Shown here piece by piece: positions 57,150-64,000 of a stretch of 64,000 nt of DNA; position 1 is the first letter of the stretch, and each line of letters opens with the position of its first letter. The notes beneath the pieces are model-generated. The model saw only the letters and a list, made by a program, of their open reading frames with translations, was not told the origin of the DNA and searched no databases. Both the position numbers and the translations under genes were made by a program. Location: the NCBI RefSeq assembly GCF_001890385.1, contig NZ_CP018221.1:3025501-3089500 (forward strand), in the 5' to 3' direction. Source of the stretch: Tardibacter chloracetimidivorans. GTDB lineage: Bacteria > Pseudomonadota > Alphaproteobacteria > Sphingomonadales > Sphingomonadaceae.

Positions 57150-57974
57150 ATGTCGCTTCCGGCGGATTTGCCTTTGCCGGATGAGGCGGCGAATATGCGA
57201 TATATGCAACGGTTGATGGCGAAATCGGTGACTGGCGTGGCGGCGCTTGAGCGCGCCACCGGTCCGATCATCACCGGCTGGGTTGTGGTGGCAAGCCTGA
57301 TCTGCGGACTGCGGCTGGGCTTTGCGGGCGCACTGCCGGGTTCTGAAGCGATGCAGCCGGCCATCGTCACGGGCTTTGCGACCTATGCGCTGGTCATCGC
57401 TTCCCCGGCCGTATTTCTGACGCTGGCGCTTCGCTGGTTTTCTGAACCGTCGCCCGCGCCCGCGCCCTGGTTCGCCAAGGGGCAGATGCGGTGGCGGCAG
57501 GTGACGGCTGCGGAGGCATCGCGGCACCGGCTCTACGGCCCTTATGGAATCATGTTCTCGCTGCTGATCGGCATATTGCTGAACGTGCCGGTGCGGACGC
57601 TCGAATATCTGGGCGCGATCCCGCCGATGCCTGATGCTGCGCCCCTGTGGCTCAAGACGCTGTCGGTGCTATGCCTTGCAGATGTCGTCGTGTTCAGCGC
57701 CTTCTACGCCATCTGCTTTGCGGCGGCGCTGAAACGGCACACGGCATTTCCCGTTCTGCTGATGGCGGTCTGGGCGTTTGATCTGGCGACGCAGTTTGCG
57801 ATCAAGTCGCTGATCCATGTGGTGCCGGGAACGCCTGATACGGTCGCGGCGGCGGCGGACATGCTGTTCGAAGGCAATATCAAGAAGGTGCTGATCAGCG
57901 TGACGCTGTGGCTCCCCTATCTGCTGCTGTCCCGCCGGATCAACGTGACATATCGGCATCGGGTGCGGGGCTGA
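57150..57974 (+). CDS. Multi-span membrane protein (DUF2569-like end)
   Basis: 274 residues; about five hydrophobic segments (about 45-68, 75-100, 140-157, 178-205 and 245-260). The end TLWLPYLLLSRRINVTYRHR resembles the close of DUF2569 proteins (W-x-PY-x3-S-x-R-V-x-x-T). Function unknown. AAGGAT precedes the ATG. Confidence 0.7.
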   Translation: MSLPADLPLPDEAANMRYMQRLMAKSVTGVAALERATGPIITGWVVVASLICGLRLGFAGALPGSEAMQPAIVTGFATYALVIASPAVFLTLALRWFSEPSPAPAPWFAKGQMRWRQVTAAEASRHRLYGPYGIMFSLLIGILLNVPVRTLEYLGAIPPMPDAAPLWLKTLSVLCLADVVVFSAFYAICFAAALKRHTAFPVLLMAVWAFDLATQFAIKSLIHVVPGTPDTVAAAADMLFEGNIKKVLISVTLWLPYLLLSRRINVTYRHRVRG

Positions 57975-58323
57975 GCGCCTGTCCAGTTTGTTCCCACTGA
58001 ATCGAGCGACAGTGATCATAATCGAGACCTAGTTGCGTGTGAGTCTCAACAAGTAATGGCTGAATCGTCGGCCAGCTTTACAGACCGATAATTGTGCCTA
58101 AAACATGTGAACAACACATGTCATGGATATGTAACAAGATTCCATCCCGAAACGAGTTTTGGCACGGCTCATGCATCGCCAATCTTGCTCGGCAAGTGCA
58201 GCCAGAAGACGGCGGGGGGCGTTCTTTCCCGGAGTTCACCTTCTTTCACGGCCGTAATTGCCTGAGTGCTTGGAAGCAACGGGGCATCCCCGGATGGGGA
58301 CTCCAAGTATTCGGGATTATGTC
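57975..58323. other. Intergenic region before the pilin gene
   Basis: 349 bases, AT-richer in its first half. It holds a sigma-54-type promoter candidate (58160) but no gene I would accept. Confidence 0.5.
58160..58174 (+). promoter_or_regulatory. Candidate sigma-54 promoter for flp
   Basis: TGGCACG (58160-58166), 4 bases, ATGC (58171-58174). The GG of the -24 and GC of the -12 element are 12 apart as required; only the first T of the usual TTGC is A. About 150 bases upstream of the pilin ATG. Confidence 0.5.
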
Positions 58324-58509
58324 ATGAAAAGCTTTTTGAAGAACCTGTGGAATGATGAATCCGGCGCATCGGCGGCGGAATATGCCTTGATCCTTGCCGT
58401 AATCGGCAGCGTAATTGCTATAGCTGCGCTAGGACTCGCTGAATCTATCGGCGGTGCTATGGACAATGCCTCGGCTTGCATCGACGCACCCAGCAACAGC
58501 ACCTGCTGA
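58324..58509 (+). CDS. Flp-type IVb pilin
   Basis: 61 residues. Short basic leader MKSFLKNLWNDESG, prepilin cleavage just after Gly 14 with the family mark SGASAAEYALILAVIGSV (E at +5, Y at +6 of the mature chain), then a hydrophobic helix. Two Cys near the C-terminus. It is the subunit of the Tad pilus used for surface attachment. Start set at ATG 58324. Confidence 0.92.
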   Translation: MKSFLKNLWNDESGASAAEYALILAVIGSVIAIAALGLAESIGGAMDNASACIDAPSNSTC

Positions 58510-58636
58510 TCTCGCACGCTGGCAGGTCGGGCCTGAAAAGGCTTGACCTGCCAACCACTTCGTCGGATGCTTGCAACAGTTTGTCGCGTCCGGTTGCTTG
58601 ATTTGAGTATCGGCCTCTATTGCGGAGGAGGGGGGC

Positions 58637-59503
58637 GTGGCGCGAGGACAATCGCTCATTATTCTAGGCGTCGCCATATTACTTGGCCTCGCCGCGGTTT
58701 TCATCGCAATGCGGTGGATCGCACCATCTGACAATTCGGCGACCGAATTCAGGCCGCAGGGTCTTGCAAAGATCGTTGTCGCCAGGGTGCCGCTCGACAT
58801 GGGCACGCCCATTACCGAGGCATCGATCAAGCTGATCGACTATCCGGCATCGGCCCTTCCGGCGGGCGCGTTCACCACCACCGCGCAACTCACATCCGAA
58901 CAGCGCGTGGCGCTGAACCGGATCGAGGCGAACGAGCCGATCCTCCTTTCAAAGCTTTCGGGCAAGGGCGGCCGCGCGTCGATTTCCGCGCTGCTCGACC
59001 CGGAAAAGCGCGCCGCATCGGTGCGGGTCAATGACATGACCGGCGTCGGCGGCTTCGTGCTTCCGGGCGACAGGGTGGACGTGCTCATCACCCGCACCCT
59101 GCCGGGCGAGGGCGATCGCACGATCACCGACATCCTGCTTCAGAACATACGCGTGCTGGGCATCGACCAGCAGGCCAGCGAAAATACCGACAAGCCGGTG
59201 GTGGTGAAAACCGCGACGCTTGAGGTGTCGCAGCTTGATTCCCAGAAGCTGGCGCTGGCGCAGCAGGTGGGTTCGCTCAGCCTCGCGTTGCGTCACAACG
59301 GCAATATGGCGCCGGAGCCGGTGCGTACCGTCAGCCTCAACGACCTGCGCGACGGATCGTCGGGCGCGCTTGCCGCCCCCGCCATGTTCCAGCGCGCCAG
59401 CTATGGCTATCGGCCCCGCGCCCGGCGCGTGGACAATGCAGTCACCATCGTGCGCGGTCTGGAATCCAGCAAATATTCCGTGGGTATCTATTCAGGGAAT
59501 TAG
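58637..59503 (+). CDS. cpaB: CpaB/RcpC pilus assembly protein
   Basis: 288 residues from a GTG (GGAGGAGG upstream). One N-terminal span, then an SAF-type domain (LAKIVVARVPLDMGTPITEA) and VNDMTGVGGFVLPGDRVDVL, which is typical of CpaB. Located in the periplasm, helps the secretin. Precedes cpaC. Confidence 0.92.
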   Translation: MARGQSLIILGVAILLGLAAVFIAMRWIAPSDNSATEFRPQGLAKIVVARVPLDMGTPITEASIKLIDYPASALPAGAFTTTAQLTSEQRVALNRIEANEPILLSKLSGKGGRASISALLDPEKRAASVRVNDMTGVGGFVLPGDRVDVLITRTLPGEGDRTITDILLQNIRVLGIDQQASENTDKPVVVKTATLEVSQLDSQKLALAQQVGSLSLALRHNGNMAPEPVRTVSLNDLRDGSSGALAAPAMFQRASYGYRPRARRVDNAVTIVRGLESSKYSVGIYSGN

Positions 59504-59533
59504 GCGGAATACTTAACAAGGGGGAGCCGCTGC

Positions 59534-61048
59534 ATGAGACGGCCAGTTGATTTTACCAGCCCCAAACGCCCGATGACGGCTGTTGCGGCTTGCATCCTTG
59601 CCCTGACCCTTCCGGTTACAGTCGTGCCCCATGTCGCGGCGCAATCGGCAAGCCCGGTGGATGTGGCGAGCGGGCCGCACGGCGGCACCTTTGAAGTGCC
59701 TGTCAACAAAAGCCAGGTGCTTCGCGTGGATCAGGCCTTTGGGCAGGCGTTGATCGGCAATCCGGAAATCGCGGACATCATGCCGCTCACCAACCGGTCG
59801 CTCTATGTGCTGGGCAAAAAGCCCGGGTCCACCAGCCTCACGCTTTACGACCGCAACAAGAATCTGATCGCGGTCGTCGATCTTGTTGTCGGGCCGGACG
59901 TGATGGGGCTGAAAAAGCAGCTTCACGACCTGATGCCCAATGAGCGCGTCGGCGCGCGCATATCGAACGACGCCATCGTGCTTTCCGGCATCGTCTCGTC
60001 CGGAACGGCGGTGGACCGCGCGCGGCAGATCGCCGAAACCTATGCCCCCGGCAAGGTCGTCAACATGATGGCGGTCGGGTCTTCCCAGCAGGTGCTGCTG
60101 GAAGTGCGCTTTTCGGAAATGCTGCGTTCCGCTGCGAAACAGATCGGCGTCAGCAGCGCCTTTTCATCGGACAGCGGCAAGTTTCTGGGTTCGACCGGAA
60201 GCAGCGTCTCGCTTCTCGCAGACGAGAGCGGCAACCCTGTGATTGCGCTTGGGGAAATCCTCGATACATTCGGAATCCTGAGCGGCAGCTTCGACATCGG
60301 AAAGCTGAACATCACCGGCTTCTTCGACGCGCTGGAACGCAAGGGCGTGGTCAACACCTTGGCAGAGCCAAACCTTGTCGCGCTTTCGGGCGAGACGGCG
60401 AGCTTCCTTGCGGGCGGCGAGTTTCCGATCCCGGTGTCGCAGGACAGCGGCGGCGGGGGTGGCGGCGGCGGGCTAAGCCGCTCGATCACAGTCGAGTTCA
60501 AGCCCTTCGGCGTCAGCCTGGGCTTCACGCCAACGGTGCTTGAGGACGGCCTCATCAACCTGGTCGTCGCGCCCGAAGTCAGCTCGATCGATCCATCGGC
60601 CTCGGTCGTCATCAATGGGCTCACGATCCCCGGCCTCCAGACGCGGCGCGCAAAGACCACATTGGAGCTGCGCGACGGCCAGTCCTTCGCCATTGCAGGG
60701 CTGATCCGCAACGACTTTCAGGACACGGTGCGCCAGTTCCCGGTGCTGGGGTCTATCCCGATCATTGGGGCGCTCTTCCGCTCTTCCGGCTTTCAGAAGC
60801 AGGAGACGGAACTGGTCATCATCGTGACGCCGCGGCTGGTGAAACCGGCAGCGCCGGAATCGCTGACGGTGCCGACCGACCGGGCGGCTGCTCCGAACGA
60901 GCTTGACCTTTTCCTGCTCGGCCGGACGGACCGGGCGGTTGGAGTCAACCCGATCAACCCGACCCAGCCCCCGGTGGATCGTCCCAAGGCGGTCGCTACA
61001 AGCGCGCCCACCGGCGTGGACGGCGACTATGGCCACATTTTGAGGTGA
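59534..61048 (+). CDS. cpaC: CpaC/RcpA secretin
   Basis: 504 residues. Signal peptide about 1-37, N-domain (VLRVDQAFGQALIGNPEIAD), BON-like part, and secretin core: NTLAEPNLVALSGETASFLA; PSASVVINGLTIPGLQTRRA; TLELRDGQSFAIAGLIRNDF; VLGSIPIIGALFRS. Forms the outer-membrane pore of the Tad pilus. Confidence 0.95.
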   Translation: MRRPVDFTSPKRPMTAVAACILALTLPVTVVPHVAAQSASPVDVASGPHGGTFEVPVNKSQVLRVDQAFGQALIGNPEIADIMPLTNRSLYVLGKKPGSTSLTLYDRNKNLIAVVDLVVGPDVMGLKKQLHDLMPNERVGARISNDAIVLSGIVSSGTAVDRARQIAETYAPGKVVNMMAVGSSQQVLLEVRFSEMLRSAAKQIGVSSAFSSDSGKFLGSTGSSVSLLADESGNPVIALGEILDTFGILSGSFDIGKLNITGFFDALERKGVVNTLAEPNLVALSGETASFLAGGEFPIPVSQDSGGGGGGGGLSRSITVEFKPFGVSLGFTPTVLEDGLINLVVAPEVSSIDPSASVVINGLTIPGLQTRRAKTTLELRDGQSFAIAGLIRNDFQDTVRQFPVLGSIPIIGALFRSSGFQKQETELVIIVTPRLVKPAAPESLTVPTDRAAAPNELDLFLLGRTDRAVGVNPINPTQPPVDRPKAVATSAPTGVDGDYGHILR

Positions 61049-61053
61049 CGATC

Positions 61054-61353
61054 ATGCGCAGCAAGACAGCAACCATCGCGATCGGGGCCGGTGCAGCGAT
61101 GCTCCTTGGCGGATGCACGCCGATCGACACTGGGCTTGGCGCGACCGTGAAGCACAACATGGCGCAGCACATAATCAACCCCGATCCGGAATATGCGGGC
61201 ACGCCCGTGGAGGGAAGCTCGGGCGATCGCGCGGCGTCCGCGCTGGAGCGCTATCGCAAGGGCACGGTCAAGGAGCCGCAGACGATCCGCACGACCAGCG
61301 GCACGGGCGGCTCCGGTGGCGGATCGAGCATCGGTTCGGGCGGATCGAGATAG
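61054..61353 (+). CDS. Small lipoprotein in the tad locus
   Basis: 99 residues from ATG 61054 (a GTG at 61045 overlaps the secretin stop). Lipobox ending GGCTP (Cys about 21). The rest is Gly/Ser-rich with SGGGSSIGSGGSR at the end. It occupies the place of CpaD (the pilotin-like lipoprotein) but at half the usual length; I see no CpaD signature. Confidence 0.7.
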   Translation: MRSKTATIAIGAGAAMLLGGCTPIDTGLGATVKHNMAQHIINPDPEYAGTPVEGSSGDRAASALERYRKGTVKEPQTIRTTSGTGGSGGGSSIGSGGSR

Positions 61354-61376
61354 ACGGAGTTGCAGGGAGACGGGAA

Positions 61377-62945
61377 ATGCGCGTGCGTGGGACAGGGTTG
61401 CTGCGGTCGGAAGCCGGAGCCGTTGCGCCCACTGTCGCGCTGTCGCTTTTCGGCCTGATCGCGGCCGGCGGGCTGGCGTTCGACTATGCCCGGCTGGCGA
61501 GCCTCGATACGGAATTGCAGCAGGCGGCGGATCATGCCGCGCTGGCAGCGGCGAGCCAGCTTGATGGCGAGGCCGGGGCATGCGCAAGGGCCGCACAGGC
61601 GGCGAGCGCAATGGTGGTCAATGAGACACGCTTCGCCAATGACGGGCTGGGTATCACCATCGACGTAGCGAATGAAGCCGCGTGCGATGCGTTGGAAACT
61701 ATCCGCTTTTATCAGGACAAGCCGAAAACGACCCCCGCGACAACCGACGCCGAGGCAAGGTTTGTAGAGGTGACGGTGGAAGCCCGCAGCGCAGATTACG
61801 CATTCACGCCCATAGCAGGCGCATTTAATTCAGGGAATCTGGTTGGCACCGCCTTCGCCGGTCTCGCCTCGGCAGTTTGCAAGATTCCCCCCATCATGAT
61901 GTGCAACCCTGTTCCGGGAACCGCATATAACCCCGACAATCACCGGGGGCAGGGACTGAAATTGATCAAGGGTGGGAATAGTCCGGCGGCGGGGAACTTC
62001 GGATGGCTGGATGTGGGAGCCGCCAATAATGGGACACCCGACCAGAATATCGCGGTCGGACTGAATTCCGCATCCGTGTCATGCATTGCCGAAACCGAAG
62101 CAGATGTGGACACAGGCGTTGCAGCCGCTGTCATGGATGCCCTCAACGTCCGGTTTGACATATTCAACAATGGGTGGGCCAGAAATACATGCTATGACAG
62201 CAATAACTGTAACCCCTCCGACAATTCCACAAAAGATGTCGTTCGTCGTGCTAATCCTTCAAAAAATGCGTGTGGTGTAGCCAATAACAATAATGAATGG
62301 AAACTGCCTCCAAAATCCGATCAGTATCTTCCTACCGATTCCTCTGGGGATGATGGAACAGTTGTTCATATGGGATATCCGATGGACATCTGCCATTATG
62401 CTGATGTCGACGAGTGCGATGCATTCGGCGACGGCAGTTGGCGGCGGGACATCTATTTCAAGACCAACCATCCGACGCTGAGCGACGCAACCGGATCGAA
62501 CTGGCAGGCGGTGACCGGCCTTCCAGCAAACGCCACCAGATATGATTTCTATGATTGGGAAAAGAACACGCCGGGGATGCTGCCCAATGTCTCCCGTAAC
62601 CTTACGGGAGTAAATGGGGGCGCATTCACGCAACATGGCGCGCCGGTCTGCAAGGCTGGGATCTCGCCCAGTGCAACACAGCCGGACCGCCGCGTCCTAA
62701 CCATCGCCGTTGTGGATAATTGTGAAGTCGCCGCTGGCGGATTGCCGAGGCTGTCCGGCGCTTCCATCCAAGCCAGTATCGGAACCTGGGCAGAAGTATT
62801 CCTTGTCCAACCGTCTATTTCGCGGTCGGACGCGGGAACGAGCGCGAGCGAGATTTATGTGGAAATCATCGGGACCGGCAAACCATCCGGCGATGGCGAA
62901 AACGGCCAGTTGGTGCGGCGCTCAGTGCCGTATCTGATCGAGTGA
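61377..62945 (+). CDS. TadG-like pilus protein
   Basis: 522 residues from ATG 61377. N-terminal RSEAGAVAPTVALSLFGLIA and DYARLASLDTELQQAADHAA LAAA in two parts are the TadE/TadG membrane and helix region. The rest is extracytoplasmic, with many Cys, Asn and Asp; bases about 62,150-62,420 have lower GC than the flanks. Such proteins act in pilus assembly or sit on its base. GTGA overlap with the next gene. Confidence 0.85.
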   Translation: MRVRGTGLLRSEAGAVAPTVALSLFGLIAAGGLAFDYARLASLDTELQQAADHAALAAASQLDGEAGACARAAQAASAMVVNETRFANDGLGITIDVANEAACDALETIRFYQDKPKTTPATTDAEARFVEVTVEARSADYAFTPIAGAFNSGNLVGTAFAGLASAVCKIPPIMMCNPVPGTAYNPDNHRGQGLKLIKGGNSPAAGNFGWLDVGAANNGTPDQNIAVGLNSASVSCIAETEADVDTGVAAAVMDALNVRFDIFNNGWARNTCYDSNNCNPSDNSTKDVVRRANPSKNACGVANNNNEWKLPPKSDQYLPTDSSGDDGTVVHMGYPMDICHYADVDECDAFGDGSWRRDIYFKTNHPTLSDATGSNWQAVTGLPANATRYDFYDWEKNTPGMLPNVSRNLTGVNGGAFTQHGAPVCKAGISPSATQPDRRVLTIAVVDNCEVAAGGLPRLSGASIQASIGTWAEVFLVQPSISRSDAGTSASEIYVEIIGTGKPSGDGENGQLVRRSVPYLIE

Positions 62946-63442
62946 CGGCGATGCTGTGGCGTTCACTTGCACGGGATCGCTCCGGCGCGGCGGCAGCCGA
63001 GATGGCGCTGGTGTCGCCGATGCTGATCATCCTGATGTTCGGATCGTTTGAGCTGGGGAATTATTTCCTGGATGAGCATGTCGTCCTGAAGGCAGTGCGC
63101 GACGGCGCGCGCTATGCGGCGCGTCAGAACTTCACGACGATGCCGTGCAGCGGGACTCCAACCGCCGATGCGGCGATCAAGAACCTGGTTCGCTATGGCA
63201 ATATCGCTGGCAGCGGCGATCCGCGCCTGCGCTACTGGACGAGCAACAACACGATCGCCGTGTCGATCGCCTGCCCGAACAGCGGGACCTACTCCGGCAT
63301 CTATAACGGGCTGACGGGTGGCGAGCGGATTGTGACCGTCACCGCGACGGTGCCCTATGGCTCGCTTTTCGGCGGTGTCGGCTTCGGCGTGGCCGGGCTT
63401 GATGTGACCGCGAGCGCGGAAAGCGCGCTGATGGGCATATGA
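62942..63442 (+). CDS. TadE-like pseudopilin
   Basis: 166 residues from GTG 62942 (ATG at 62951 alternative). Motif RSGAAAAEMALVSPMLIILM with the E-x-A span, then FFLDEHVVLKAVRDGARYAARQ. One membrane span; the rest is a small beta domain. Probable minor pilin. Confidence 0.87.
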   Translation: MTAMLWRSLARDRSGAAAAEMALVSPMLIILMFGSFELGNYFLDEHVVLKAVRDGARYAARQNFTTMPCSGTPTADAAIKNLVRYGNIAGSGDPRLRYWTSNNTIAVSIACPNSGTYSGIYNGLTGGERIVTVTATVPYGSLFGGVGFGVAGLDVTASAESALMGI

Positions 63443-64000
63443 TGCGGCTGCTGACCCGCCTCGCTCATTCCTCTTCGGGAGCGACTGCCGCCGAGTTCGC
63501 GATGGTATTGCCGCTGCTTTTGATCTTCCTGCTGGGCATCATCGATGTCGGACGGCTGATGTGGACCTGGAACCGCGCGGAAAAGGCCACCCAGATGGGC
63601 GTGCGCTTCGCGGTGGTGACCGATATGGTTCCAGGCAATCTGGCCGATTATGATTTTGCCCTGCAAGGCGGCATCGCCGGCGGTGACCCGATCCCCACTA
63701 GCGCCTTTGCCAGCACGACCTGCGATAACGTCAACTGCACAAGCTGGGGCTACGACAGCACTGCCTTTACCAACATCGTCACCCGCATGCAGATGATGAT
63801 GCCCGAGATACAGGCCGATAAAGTGCTTATCGATTACGAGAACGTCGGCCTCGGCTATGCAGGCGATCCCAACGGCCCGGACGTATCGCCGCTCGTTCGC
63901 GTGCGGCTGGCCAATCTTGATTTTACCCCCCTCAGCTTTGCCCTGTTCGGCGGTTCGGTCTCGCTGCCTGATTTTTCCGCGGCGCTGACGATGGAAGACG
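63439..64000 (+). CDS. Second TadE-like pseudopilin, cut by window edge
   Basis: At least 187 residues. SSSGATAAEFAMVLPLLLIF and IDVGRLMWTWNRAEKATQMG again show the TadE pattern. Overlaps the previous stop by ATGA. The gene continues past base 64,000. Confidence 0.87.
   Translation, partial: MMRLLTRLAHSSSGATAAEFAMVLPLLLIFLLGIIDVGRLMWTWNRAEKATQMGVRFAVVTDMVPGNLADYDFALQGGIAGGDPIPTSAFASTTCDNVNCTSWGYDSTAFTNIVTRMQMMMPEIQADKVLIDYENVGLGYAGDPNGPDVSPLVRVRLANLDFTPLSFALFGGSVSLPDFSAALTMED

Overview
The window looks like chromosomal DNA of a GC-rich alphaproteobacterium, most likely a sphingomonad. The grounds are GC-rich codon use, an HWE-type histidine kinase, a TonB-dependent receptor, a Tad/Flp pilus locus and a tRNA-Ala(GGC) 3' fragment with a typical alphaproteobacterial T-arm. 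No species can be named from sequence alone.

Bases 1 to about 34,526 are most of a prophage. Its left end lies outside the window. Its right end is a 45-base 3' fragment of tRNA-Ala(GGC) (34,482-34,526), next to a tyrosine integrase (33,275-34,366) and an excisionase-like gene. A HTH repressor (rightward) and a small Cro-like HTH gene (leftward) face each other at 32.3-33.1 kb. From there a long leftward early operon (32.5 to 15.3 kb) encodes a Sak4-like ATPase, an SSB-like protein, an SF2 helicase, DNA methylases, a DHH phosphoesterase, a RecB-like nuclease, a primase-helicase fusion and many small proteins. Most of its genes overlap by a few bases (ATGA or TGATG). A repeat-rich 190-bp stretch downstream of the primase-helicase is a candidate replication origin. 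A second leftward group (14.9-13.3 kb) carries a RusA resolvase. A short rightward group of tiny proteins occupies 11.67-13.3 kb. The leftward late genes run from terminase small subunit (11.6 kb) through tail fibre and tailspike-like genes to large terminase, portal, scaffold and major capsid protein at the left edge. The portal gene carries an in-frame UGA where Trp is expected. About a dozen copies of a near-palindrome TGTTGAT-N7-ATCAACA sit mostly just upstream of gene starts and probably bind the phage repressor.

Bases 34.8-64 kb are host chromosome. In order: a DUF2231 membrane protein with a sorbosone-dehydrogenase-like lipoprotein; an amino-acid permease with two exported methyltransferase-like proteins; a gene-poor island (39.1-42.7 kb) with an AT-rich block, 11-bp repeats, an HNH endonuclease and six copies of a 19-20 bp repeat; a DUF2254 protein; a TonB receptor / YfiR / hybrid histidine kinase operon; a haem-oxygenase-like iron enzyme; a TRIC/YadS-type channel; an Rnk/GreA-type protein; a nitric-oxide defence cluster (flavohaemoglobin, DUF1971, truncated haemoglobin, NsrR); a KaiC-like ATPase with an HWE kinase and a stand-alone receiver; and the start of a Tad pilus locus (Flp pilin, CpaB, CpaC, lipoprotein, TadG, two TadE-like proteins) running off the right edge.
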